64,000 nucleotides of DNA, taken from the NCBI GenBank assembly GCA_032622095.1, contig CP136064.1:254512484-254576483 (forward strand). The letters are read 5' to 3'. The DNA is from Siphonodentalium dalli (Eukaryota; Mollusca; Scaphopoda; Gadilida; Siphonodentaliidae). Below, piece by piece: positions 22,681-34,274 of this stretch. Made by a program: the position numbers and the translations under genes. The first letter of the stretch is position 1. Every line of letters starts with the position of its first letter. A model generated the notes under the pieces. The model did not search any database and had not been told where the DNA came from. It saw only the letters and a list, made by a program, of their open reading frames with translations.

Positions 22681-24600
22681 CCATACGGTGTTCCACTGAA
22701 CGTTTTCTCTACTTGGAACAATACCGTTCGTGATTTCATCGTGTTTTAATATGTGCATGAACAGTACCACATTTTCAGATTCATCTAGATCACTCAGACT
22801 GCATCCTCAAACGTCATTCATATTATACACATCTTCGGCGCGCCACTTTGATATAAGTAACCTGTTACTTTGCTACATATTATTAATATACAAATGGTAA
22901 AACTATATAATTTGTATATGACAAATTCGTCACTCCACGAACAGCCACAACACTTTTTCTCGTACATTCGCAATCTTCCATCCATCTGCCATATACGGCA
23001 CAGGCACGTACGCGTAACCCGTGTCAACACTAATCCGTTGCTTCATATAATGGCTTGAGTATCAACAACGAGGATTGGCAACTGTCGGCGTACGCGACAT
23101 TCGACATTGATTCCTTTCATATATCCAGGAGCGGATTCCATTTTACATTCACGACTATCATATAAGAAGATATTTTGCGCGCGCCGCGTGTATAATGTAC
23201 TGTTGATAGCCGTGGTCCGCTGGGCATTTTATTTATATATAATTAGTTTTTTCCGGTTTAAAAGTCGAACTGCGCGACCAGGATGCCGAGTCCGGTAAAA
23301 GGTGTAGTTGTGAATTTCAATTTCGTTTATTGTCCTTTACATTATTAAGTCAATAATGTTGATTTTTGGTTTGTGACAAGCTATATCAATTACCAATACA
23401 ATAAATTTAAATGATAATTTTTGTAAGTCTTATATTTCAACTTTTATAGATATGTTTCGTTCTGCAGCCCACTGATGGTTGTGGTCGGAGACGGCCGAGT
23501 CGGCCGCCGGCTCGTTGATTAAGTGCCGGTTGTTATTGTTATTTTAACGGAACTCTGAGTTGGTCATTCGCGAAACCAATATATTTTATATTATATAATT
23601 ACAAGCATGGGTATATAATATATGATCTTGAGCGCGTTACCATTACTGACTATGGTTTTCTTGTATCTCTTGTCGTGTATTTTACACACGCTTCCCGATT
23701 TAGTAATTGAATAGTGGGTTCTTGGCGACACAAATCAATACCTTAACTTTCAATACTGCATAGCGATATCTCGCTGCACCTAACACCACCTGAGCGTCAA
23801 TATAAGGCGCAGAGCCATACACGAGAGAGATCCAGCTCACAAAACGGTCCGTACATTCATCTGCTTGTATATGAAGCTACACCCTCTACTCCGAATCTAT
23901 TTCGATTTTAGTCTGTTCACTTCTCGGCGACTACTCACATCGGTTCCTCAATGCAAAGTCAGACAGAATTGTGATTGTTATCGCTTTGTCAAAATACACA
24001 ACGGGCTACTAAATGATGAGTGTTTCCAGTCCAGAATGTTCGACCCGAAAGAACCGGAATATGAACAATCTTTTATGTAATCCCACTGAGATTTACCGTT
24101 CTTTCACCGTTCGAACTCAGAATACATACTATACCGTTCCAATGTGTTTTGTTATAACTGGATGGAAAAATCCATTTCTGATATAAAGGGTTAATGGTGA
24201 GAAATTATTATCAAAGGGTTGCAGATTTCTTATTAAAAAAAAAAATTCAAATAGCAACGGATTTGTATGATATAAGATGTTCAGATACAAGAGAATAGAA
24301 TTGAGGACGAATGGCAGCCGAATTCATGTCTCTCCAGTATGAATTCATTTGTTCAGTCAACAAACATCGGTAGCCACGCACCGTGTTGGACAGTACCGAC
24401 GTTGTGTTGGTGTTTTCATAATTTCCCTTGGGGTTGACCGCCAAAGTGGCATTGTTAGCATTATGGAGAAAGAAACATTACATCTGGCATACGCTGGTTT
24501 AAACCGAGTAATTTGTTAAATTAATATTTTATAGATTTCGAATCTCTTTAACATCTTAAAGCCAGTATCATACCGCTCAATCCGACCAAGCCACTGTTGT
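22681..24600. other. No gene recognised
   Basis: Frames up to 71 codons without recognisable domains. A minus-strand frame at about 24,250-24,455 is rich in N-x-S/T sites but has no usable acceptor. Confidence 0.35.
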
Positions 24601-24611
24601 GTGGAGGCAAA

Positions 24612-24691
24612 TGGTCCACAGTCGAGGTGCGAACTCACGCATGTGCATTAACACCATTACAAGTCCGACACTCTGACCACTGGGCTACAAC
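24612..24691 (-). repeat. tRNA-like sequence / SINE head (Thr-tRNA-like)
   Basis: Minus strand begins GTTGTAGCCCAGTGGTCAG, an A-box match (TAGCCCAGTGG, rc of 24,678-24,688). A CTTGTAA anticodon-loop-like segment follows, then GAGTTCGCACCTC resembling a B box (rc of 24,624-24,636). The acceptor and T stems pair poorly, so a SINE or tRNA pseudogene is more likely than a functional tRNA. Confidence 0.4.
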
Positions 24692-24734
24692 TTCCACTTA
24701 TTATTGATGTCACTAAATGTTCAATAATTCGATT

Positions 24735-25290
24735 TTGTGATATAAAAAAATTAATTTACGATATTACAAATTGGTACTTGTTATATCATAAATTAATTCT
24801 GTGATGTCATAAAATATTCAAAGATATCATATTTTGTGTTATCATGTATTCATTTAGTGATATAATAAAATGAGTTATTGATATAACTATATTGGTAATA
24901 AATAGAAGAACGGCGACCTGTGAATCCGTTAATCAGTAATATAAAACGTCGAATATGGGATATCACAAAATCAATATATTATATTACTAATTCGAATTAG
25001 TGATATCATAACATCAGTTTAAAATATCATAAAATCGAATATTTGATATCACAATATAGAAATGCACTAGTAATATCACTAAATAGTATTTTCGTCCGAA
25101 TTATTGATAGCACAAAATGAATATTTGATATCACAAACTGGAATAAGTGATATTACAATAATGATTATATGAAATCATAAAATATAATATGTGATATCAC
25201 TAAATGCTAACAATTTTATGATATCATAAATTCGATTTTGTGATATCATATATTAATTTTTTGATATTTTAAAATGAATTATTATCACAA
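24735..25290. repeat. AT-rich degenerate array of GATATCATAAAAT-type units
   Basis: About twenty occurrences of GATATCA or TGATATC embedded in short irregular units (GATATCATAAAATCGAATATTT). There is no fixed period, so it is either an old decayed minisatellite or repeated palindromic short motifs. Confidence 0.8.
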
Positions 25291-25392
25291 AATAGGTAAT
25301 AAATAGAAGAATGGTGCCCCGTAAAAATACACGTCTGTTGAGATAAATATCAGTATGTACATATATCATATTAAACTGGTGTAATTTTATAC

Positions 25393-25476
25393 CTTCGTAT
25401 AATGCGAGTAATGTCACAGGAACGAAAACGCCTGTTAGAATCAACCAGTGATGAAGATATCCGAACATCATTAATT
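25393..25476 (-). CDS. Exon-like island with a membrane segment
   Basis: Minus strand. Acceptor ACTTTATTCTCTGGACAG, donor CGAAG|GTATAA, 84 nt, phase 1 at both ends. It encodes LMMFGYLHHWLILTGVFVPV, then TLLALYE, one hydrophobic helix. Its phase fits the exon-like island at 26,457-26,548. The family is not recognised. Confidence 0.35.
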
Positions 25477-26456
25477 CTGTCCAGAGAATAAAGTTTCTAG
25501 ACACTTATTTCAGTACGGTTGTTCATTTACTTCCTGGATACTAAATGTATCTGTCAATCATGTTAACGCGACCCATTGCCTTGTAATTGGATGTATCAAC
25601 GCCCCCGTTCCGGGTCCGTCGATTTTCAAATAATAAAACTATTCATTGCAATTCCTGTGTTCGGTTTCGGAAATTGCTAGATGGGAGTGCTAGCTTAATT
25701 GTTACGAAACTCAAATTGCACACAATGACTTTGCACAATTAAGTGAACGACAGAAAAAACTAAATTGTTGTAACTCTACTGAAAAGATTAGCATTACTAC
25801 TGTTTAATTGTCACAGCTATTCCAAACCTTTAAAGTGTAGATATTGCGTAGAGCAAATATTTACACGATTTGTGTTTAATTTTACTCTTTCGTACAATTT
25901 ACTTTGTAAAAATGAGCTACACAATGTGTAGTATTCATAAACAATGTAGTTCATTGTACGTATGGATGGCTCCTGGATCTGCACTTTAAAGTTTAGATTC
26001 TCCACAATGAGTTTTGGGTTACATAATGGTCCTGTATCTACACTTTGAAATGTATGCGCGACATATTGACGTTTTGGATTTAGATTCTGATATTATGCAA
26101 AAGCACGAACTCTCAATATGTGATTGACAACAAAAAAACACAAATCATAGCGGAAACATTTAAATATGTAAAACCAATCAGGACTGGGCCACTAAGTGGC
26201 TATCTTCTGATCGAATGTCTAAGAAATATTCAATCTGACGCTCTAGTGCAATTAACATCTGGTGCATAAACACCAATGTTGATTACTCCTCACACGACAT
26301 TGAACATTAGCAGAGCTGTGTTGAGAACTCGAGATATATCTGATTATTCTGTGTGAGAGATATTGACTAGTTAGCACCACATGGAGTTACAGAGGTCCGT
26401 AGATTTACAAGGACAGTTGACGGACAAAACGTTATTTTAAACAGTAATCTTCGTAC

Positions 26457-26548
26457 CTTCAATCGGTGCGAACATCCATCGAACTTGAAATTGGCCATGG
26501 CCAAGTACATTGTGAGAGTAAAGAAACCATAAGTGCACCATGTTATTT
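26457..26548 (-). CDS. Exon-like island, aromatic-rich
   Basis: Minus strand. Acceptor ATAATTGCCAG, donor GATTGAAG|GTACGA, 92 nt, enters phase 2 and exits phase 1. It encodes NNMVHLWFLYSHNVLGHGQF then QVRWMFAPIE. A 45-nt island at 26,742-26,786 (STAGINTYFVDTIA, donor GA|GTATGT) exits in phase 2 and would join it. The family is not recognised and the chain rests on splice signals and phase only. Confidence 0.35.
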
Positions 26549-27160
26549 CTGGCAATTATCATAAGGACTGTACGAATCTTAAAAAAATCAACTGTCAATG
26601 TTCACATATTGCAATACATCGTTCGTGTCCAATTTTGGGACTATGAGTTAGATTCAACGATGTCAAGCTGAGACGCATCTGTCATATATAGATGCCAAGA
26701 AAATAGTTGGTCCTCGGCCATCCATTCCACGGGTCACATACTCAGCAATCGTGTCCACAAAGTAGGTGTTGATGCCAGCCGTTGATCTATTTCGTCCGAA
26801 ACAAAATCTATGCAAATTTATTGTGTTTTTTATTTGCTATTTACTACATATCCTGTACTACCTTTATACGTTTTATAGTAAGATCACACACTAGTCATTT
26901 CTTTAATTTATATTCTGAATCCAAGTGGGAACATTCATCTTGGGTGCTTTTATTTGTACATAGCTCATTCCTTAAATCTAATCCACTCACTATCTGACCT
27001 ATCTAACAGTTGCTTTGCTACGATCTGTTTGGTACCTGATTATGTTCATGGTCGTGGTCGTGATATTGCATAGCGGCCGAAACGACAACAAGCCCTTAAC
27101 CAATCAATCGTAAGTGGCTAGGAATGGTACAGTTTTGTTTAATTTGTATACTACAATGGC

Positions 27161-27400
27161 TTAACCATTTGAGTGCCAGGGGCCGATCTCATCGGCCCTA
27201 AACCTACAAAATAAGCCTGTTAAAGAATATAAGAATAAATTATAAAAATTGTAAACAATTGTAAAAAAAACCAAATGTTAAGCCAATGCATTCTCTTATA
27301 TATGCGAGGCGACCTATGGTCGACTCGCATATATAAGAGAATGCATTCGCACAGGGTATATGGGTTGACACAAAAATCGACCTGGCACTCAAAGGGTTAA
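27161..27400. mobile_element. TTAA-flanked MITE containing half a double-hairpin element
   Basis: TTAACCATTTGAGTGCCAGG at 27,161-27,180 is mirrored by CCTGGCACTCAAAGGGTTAA at 27,381-27,400. TTAA plus CCCTTTGAGTGCC is the terminal signature of a common piggyBac-like MITE class (family knowledge). Inside are a GGGGCCGATCTCATCGGCCC mini-palindrome and one intact hairpin (27,282-27,356) ending GCACAGGG. Confidence 0.85.
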
Positions 27401-28810
27401 AGCTGTACATTATTTCATTCGCTCCATTCGCTGCAATAATGTACAGCCTGAAGCTATTATCTGACTTAAAACAAGGCCGAGTTCATGTGTCTGAAGCGTT
27501 ACCACTGAACAGTATGGACTGACCGAAATTGGTCAAGCCACCTGAGTTGTACGACGTGTTCCGCCCTATCCACTCGCCCATTGGCTATATGGATGGCGTG
27601 ACATATTAACCCATTATCAACATAATGGACAGGCAGTAATCCATTGCGTTTCTCACCGTTGACTGAACACGGCGTACGAAGTTTGGAGTTTGGGACCCCC
27701 CCCCCCGGGAAGATTTGAAAGGGCCGTCAGCCCTCTCCTACAACCCACGTTTGTGTGCTATAATGCCGCTGAAGACCGTTTGTTGGGTTTGGTTTGTGAG
27801 TGTTTAATAGTGATTGGATGAATGCAGGAAGCAAAGCCCCCCCCCCCCCCCGCGTACCGGCGGACCGGCGATGAAGACTTACCTTGTTTATAGTACGAGT
27901 TGTGTGTTTAACTTAGTTGATATCGTTATTATTTAGTGGCATGAACACGAAATAAAGACAACGAGCTCCTTATATACGAATATCCTCGGGTATGTTGCCA
28001 CTACAGTTCGGCATTTTGTATTAAATAATTTATGCGGCATTAGATTCGAGAAATTTTAACAGTTGAAAATGCAATTGCTATTCGTGAAACGACTTGCCTG
28101 GTCTTTGAAGTTTTACACACACTCACCCAACCCAAGTGACGAGGCTCTATACATAGGTATATTGCTTAGAAACTCATATTTCTAGTAATCCATAAGAGCG
28201 ATACTATACTTGAGAACCGTTGTCTGGATAGCTACATGCATACAGTATGGTATCATACATGCCAATCATATACATTGAATCGTCCACAGTAAAATTTATC
28301 ATCATTAATTTGGATAATGGATAGTTATCTTATAAATTTGACTCTATGGACAAAGGAGTGACGTCATCGCATAGTTTTAATGTCAATGTAATTCCACGTC
28401 TCAACAGATAACAAGAAAACCATAGTCAGAAATGGTAACGCCACCAAGATTATATTATTACATATAAATAGAAATTATAAAAAAAATACATAAAATATTT
28501 TGATAACAATTGCGTTTAAACAAGTAATCCTTCAAATTATTACTAACAAAGCAAGTAAATGACTGTGGGGTCACTCAACAGATTATAAAGACTTGGACTT
28601 AATATACTGTAAATACTGGGACTGTATATTTTTTAATTTTAATCTAAAATTTAAATGAAATAATTAAAAGATAAAATTTAGCAAGTAGTAAAAGTTAATT
28701 TTCTCATTTAATTTTTGTTTTGGTTAAATAAAGCAATAATTTAAATGTAAAATTTAGTTTTAAAAAAATGATTGACCCTGGCTCTTCCAATGTTTGCGCG
28801 ACTGACCTGG
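27401..28810. other. No gene recognised; two poly-C tracts
   Basis: C runs at about 27,696-27,706 and 27,838-27,851. Otherwise AT-rich with no exon-like signal. Confidence 0.4.
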
Positions 28811-28811
28811 T

Positions 28812-29045
28812 CAATTGTTCTTAAGAAGTTGTTTTGAGAATTATTATGGAGGGAAATAGTTATGGCTGTGGCTTCGCAAGTAATTGACTTGGTGACGTGA
28901 TGTTAACAAATCTGAACTCCAGTAAACCAAGGACGCTCCATACCAAATATAAGGTCAATAAATCATTCTTTAGAAATTGTTTTAAGATTTACTATGGAGG
29001 GAAAGAATTATGGAGCTGACTTCGCAACTATTTGACATCATTGTA
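28812..29045. repeat. Two-copy about 155-bp tandem repeat
   Basis: GTTTTGAGAATTATTATGGAGGGAAA...GGCTTCGCAA recurs as GTTTTAAGATTTACTATGGAGGGAAA...GACTTCGCAA. Confidence 0.65.
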
Positions 29046-29789
29046 ACAAATAATATGATCGCATGTGACACGTAGTGGAGCAACCACACAAATACATCAA
29101 ACTATCACAACAATTTCCATCTATATACGTAGTTTCCAACTGCTGCTGTGTCAGTCATGGGATTTCAAAATGTTGAATACTTTCACCAAAGTTGGAGGGG
29201 CGGATTCCGCGGAACACTACAGTACAACCACCCTGCCAGGACGTATCTCGTTAAAACAACTCATACATATCCATGCCAAACTAAAGCTAGCAACTTCCCA
29301 CGTTTATATATGACAAATATAAATGTTCACATGGGCGCTAAATCCCACAATATCACTGGGGGAAATCTTTCGCGTGAACAGTTTCATGCGCTAGCTAGCT
29401 AGCTCTTGTCAATAGAAAACATCTCTCGTTTGAATCCAGTCTGTATTGTTTTAGAAAATGGTCTTTAGAGAAGTCTCTTAATCACATTTAAGTGTATATA
29501 TTGTTGAAGGCAGCTGAATTAGCCCATTGCATGGTCAAAAATTCAAACTGATAGTCAAAATGACATTTGAAAACATGATGAAGAATATAATCTTATATGC
29601 ACTCACTAGATTTAAAAGAAGAACAAACAAAAAAGGAACAATGAAATCCAAACAAACAAACAACACGTTTGTAGGGAGGGATCCCACATTTATTGTGTGC
29701 ATATTGCATATAAACTGTCCTATGGCCATTTTGTATATGTAATTGCGTTTAATCTAGTGATGTGAAATCGGTGTTTCCGGTAAAGACCA
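29046..29789. other. No gene recognised
   Basis: Only short frames. A GCTAGCTAGCTAGC run occurs at 29,389-29,403. Confidence 0.4.
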
Positions 29790-30090
29790 AATGTGTCTGA
29801 ATTCTGGCCCACAAAACCAACTGACGTAAATGACGTCATGGACCATGTCAAGACGTCTTCGCTGGTTTTCGGTCAGTAACCAACGAAAATGGTCAAATTG
29901 AAACTAATTTATAAGCCTACATAACATAGGAATTGTTCAGAAAAACTGAAGTTGCTAATTTCATAACCATCCCACTTGGTTCACTTCCGATTCCGTGATT
30001 TCACAATTTGATATTATTGTTCCCAGGATGCTATGCAAAAGCGGGGCGGAAGTCACGTGATTTTTAACCCATTTTTCTTGTCCGGATTTT
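29790..30090 (-). repeat. Dispersed repeat, copy 2 (inverted relative to 1.01-1.27 kb)
   Basis: See 1,010-1,265. The copy lies just left of the hAT-like element. Confidence 0.55.
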
Positions 30091-30262
30091 CATCGCGTCG
30101 AAATTCTGTTTCATGGTATTGTAAAAATTAATGACGTCATTCGCGCCTAAACTTGAAAAGCAACATAGCGCCTGCGGTGCTGTGGTGGTTGCTATAAATA
30201 TTAGTCACTCAGGCAATAGATGTATCTATTATGGTTATCAAGTTATTGGTTCTGACGTGTCT

Positions 30263-31626
30263 TAGTCCAAGTCTTCTCGTACTAAAACCGGCTAAGATAT
30301 TGGGATGGAGGTGCCGGTCTTTAGTCCAAGCCCGCTTCTATACCAATCCTATCACACGAGTTACGCCCACGATCTGTGGCGGGAATCTGTGGTGTATTTT
30401 ACTCGATTTACCTAATGAATCAATACATGATGCTATATACATCGGAAAGAGAGACATCTTATGGTCATAATGGTGTATAATAATCTAACTTTCATGTTAA
30501 ATTACGCATAGAATATTCCGGTTGATTGTCACCAACATCTCTGCTTTTTCTGTTTGTTTACTTAACTGAAAGCCGAACTCAGGTTCCGAAGAACTTCGGC
30601 ATTGTCCGGTGTTTGTTCTGAGTATTCTAGTTTCCGTTTCTATATATAGCGCGGGGTTTTCCGAACAAAATAGCGAAAACCGATCGCCGCAAAGTCCAGT
30701 TTCCAATGTGCTTTGAGAACAATTCCCGCACTAAAAACTTAATGACATAATGGAGGATCAGAAAGGTAGTTTTGTTGACAATTTTCGCAAGCAACTTGTC
30801 AAAATTGGAGAAAATTAGAACTCTTGTGTCTGACTTGCCATGCGTGTGATTTTCATCCATGTGCATTTTGACCTTTGTGTTGATAAAATAATCGGAGAAC
30901 CGAATCACACAGTTTCGAAATATAGTTCTTCCGTTTTAGTGGGACTTTTCAAACTTAAGGTTAAAAATTTATACAAATTTTGTTTGATTTTTTGTGTGCT
31001 TAACAAGAGCAGTATATTGCTCTGTTCGCTTAGTATATATCTTAATTTCGCTGAAGTCCACCAAATGTGGGAAATGTAGCACCATATTATTTATTCTAAT
31101 GGTCGTTGTGTTTACACTGTTTTAAACTTTGAGAGGGTTGTAATTCCCCGTAATTTATTTAATGTATTACATTTATATCTTCAATGTTTAATTAATCTAT
31201 TTATTTTTTATTTATTGACACACATAATTGCGATTACAATGGAGAATTCATCGTAATTTGCGTTGTCAGTCGAAAATCTACTGAATATTTTCAACGGAAA
31301 ATGCCGAACACAGTTCGCGAGGTCAACTGAGTTCGCATACTTTTAAAAATTTGTAAACATTGCGGTAAATGTCTCTTTTCGCATTAAATTACCGCTTTCA
31401 ATTCACAACTGATGTGGGTTTCAGATCAAATAGCATGTCTTCTGCGGAAAATATCCGTTTATTGTCGCAATTGTGATATTTTATTTCATATAATTGTGGT
31501 TTTATTTGAGCGGGTCACTAACGCTTAAGTCGTGTCATAAGAATGCATGGGCCTGGAACTCGGACTAAAGACCGGCACCTCCATCCCAATATCTTAGCCG
31601 GTTTTAGTACGAGAAGACTTGGACTA
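30263..31626. mobile_element. Non-autonomous DNA transposon with 65-bp perfect TIRs and 8-bp target duplication (hAT-like)
   Basis: The left end TAGTCCAAGTCTTCTCG... is repeated perfectly in reverse complement for 65 bp at the right end (...CGAGAAGACTTGGACTA). ACGTGTCT directly precedes (30,255-30,262) and directly follows (31,627-31,634) the element, an 8-bp target duplication as made by hAT-type transposases (family knowledge). The 1.36-kb length and absence of a transposase frame make it a MITE-like passenger. Perfect TIRs suggest recent insertion. Confidence 0.85.
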
Positions 31627-31634
31627 ACGTGTCT

Positions 31635-31948
31635 TCAGATGTCTAAATATTGTTTGATGGACAGATCGCGCAAGCGCAAGGGACCCACGCCAATCTTCTT
31701 CGTTGGGATTCCAATTGTTGGCTTATTATTAATATGCACATATGCTTAAGATACAGTCGCACGCGAAGCGCGCTCCCGTAGATCGGGTTTTTGGATCACA
31801 GTTAATGACAATACCATTGAAATAATCGGTTTCCCCCCATAAACATCCATATATTCAATATACATGTTTTTGGAGCAGAATTAGGTAGTCCATATTCGAC
31901 GCCATCCTGGAATTTAATTTTGTTTATTTTTTACACTTATTTTTTAGT
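31635..31948. other. No gene recognised
   Basis: No repeat or exon signal identified. Confidence 0.4.
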
Positions 31949-32480
31949 TATGTGGATGGAGTTCCAATTAAACCTCACATCTTTATATTGGTTATGTGGA
32001 TTGAGTGATCATTAAACCTCACATCCTTATATTGGTTACATTAATGCCCAAAGTAATTGAATACTTAACCACTGCAGAATTATGGATAATTTTGCTGTGG
32101 TTAAGACGTCAATTACTTTGAACATTACTGTATGTGCATTGAGTTATTATTATACCTGACATCCTTATATTGGTTACATTAATGCCCAAAGTAATTGAGC
32201 ACTCAACCACAACAGAATTATGGGTAATGTTTCAGCATTTAAAATCCTGACAAATTACCAATTATTCTGATGTGGTTAAGTGGTCAATTACTTTGGACAT
32301 TACTGTTTGTGGATTGAGTTATCATTAAACCTCAAATCCTTATATTGGTTACAGTAATGCCCAAAGTAATTGACCACTTAACCACAGCAGAAGTATTTCA
32401 AATCCTGAACAATTACCCACAATTCTGCTGTGGTTAAGTGGTCCATTAATTTGGACATTACTGTATGCAGATGGAGTTAA
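31949..32480. repeat. Tandem array of three palindromic units
   Basis: Each unit contains CCCAAAGTAATTGA..ACTTAACCAC (starting about 32,048, 32,186 and 32,361) and its mirror GTGGTTAAGTGGTCAATTACTTTG. Units are joined by a constant linker ATTAAACCTCACATCCTTAT + ATTGGTTAC, period about 137-175 bp. An extra linker copy precedes the first unit. Confidence 0.85.
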
Positions 32481-34060
32481 ACCTCACATCAGTGTGTTGG
32501 GGATTTTGGACCTTGACTTGGGACCTATGGTATTTAACGCAACAAATGCGAGTACACATTATACACAAATTTCAAAAGTTTTTCTGGGATAAGATGAGTT
32601 TGAAGCCTGCTTACATTTCAAAATGTTGTCAGTTTTGTATTGTCTGCAGCGGAACTCGGCGTGTTGAAGCAAAAGTCACAAGAGATAAAAATCTGTATGT
32701 AACGAGACTATAATACAAATGAAAAAATAAATTGAGGGAGGGTGGGCGATACAGGGAACTAAGAGTTGAACCGATATAAATTTGTAAAGCGATAACGACC
32801 AATGTTGACATATTATGCATCTCAACTCTACTGTTGCAATAAGGCTATAAAATAGGGTGGGGTGTTAGAATCTTAGTTATCTCTATATTGTGCCAGAATA
32901 GTCATTTATGGACTTTTATATACAATGCAAATTAGAATCAAATGATAAAAATATGTATGTAACACAACTACACCGATGAAAATAAAAATAATAATTTAGG
33001 CCGGATTAGATGTTGGGTTGGTTATATGGACTCGGAGAAAAAGGGGTTCAAAGATGAACTGACATAAATTAGTAGAGCGATAGTGATCGATCTTGCCATG
33101 TATTGCATTGCGACTGTACTGTAGCGGCAATGGTATACAATTGGGGGGGGGATCCTGAAATTACCTCTATCTCTATAAATGGCACCAGGATTATATAGAA
33201 AGGAATAGCAATTGATATACGTATACGGTATACCATAGTAATGCCACAAACATATAAGTACAAGTATCACGTGATAAAATATTACGTAACGTGACTATAG
33301 CGATGGAAAAAAAAAATTGGACCGGGATTACAGGTTGGGTCGGTTATATGTGGATAATTGGATATGGAATTCATACCGATAAAACAATACAAATTAGTAG
33401 AGCGATAAAGACCAATGTTGACACTTAGTCAGGCTACGCGGGGGAAAGAGGGGTTGATACGATAGACCAAAATAAATTTGTCGGGTGATAATGACCAGTG
33501 TTGACGTATAAAGTAACGCGACTGTACTGTCGCACAATTATCAAGTAGAACCAGTCAAATATGGACTCTGCTTCCCAATATGGAACAGCTCAGAAAACAT
33601 TCGCAGGGCCCTAAAATTTATTTGACATGGGATCTGCCATTCAAATCTATTTATGTCGATAAAACTCTTATTTTTCAAAATTTTAAGCTGAGACTTGGTG
33701 TGTCTGCGTGGAATACTTATATATTCATGCAATGTTAAGGTACAACACTGTGTGTAATACTTATATATTCTTAAAATGACAGAGTCCAGCGCATAATTAT
33801 GTTTTAGATGGAAGAAATTGAATTTTTTTTCGATAATAAATTTACAGCGTGTACGGGTCATTGAGTACGCTCATTTTGTAATCAAACTTTTGTCAATAGC
33901 CGTTTTGGTCAAACTAAACCTTTTTTGACCGGGACAGCAGATCCGAATAATAGCTAAGATGTATTTAGATAGAATTATCAAATTACCGATTAGGGTCCAT
34001 TTTAAGAGAATCGAGTGGAGAAATCTTGGTAACATTTTCATAAAACACGCCGATTCGGCC
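32481..34060. other. No gene recognised; diverged repeats
   Basis: Recurring phrases such as AGAGCGATA..GACCAATGTTGACA (about 32,790; 33,075; 33,400; 33,490) point to an old diverged tandem repeat of roughly 300 bp down to 100 bp. A minus-strand 106-codon frame (33,541-33,861) has no recognisable domain. Confidence 0.4.
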
Positions 34061-34065
34061 ATCAC

Positions 34066-34273
34066 TTGTCTCCGCGTCGATTATCACTGCGGAGACCGTC
34101 TTCGGCAATTGGAATTGAAATTGGAAGACGGAGCGCTACCGTTGGTCAATACGATCACGTGGAATTGGAAGGAATTGGAGAACAATTGGAAAATGCGGGG
34201 CTGCGGTTGGGTCACTCAACAGAGCAGATTATCATGTTCCCTGCAAAACTCTTACCATAATTCTAGAAAATAA
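34066..34273 (+). CDS. Possible 3' terminal exon followed by AATAAA
   Basis: The plus-strand frame reads PSSAIGIEIGRRSATVGQYD, HVELEGIGEQLENAGLRLGH and STEQIIMFPAKLLP, then a stop, with AATAAA (34,268-34,273) just downstream. The composition is protein-like, but no family is recognised and the upstream acceptor is not identified. GGAATTGGA-type internal repetition is a warning that this may be non-coding. Confidence 0.25.
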
Positions 34274-34274
34274 A

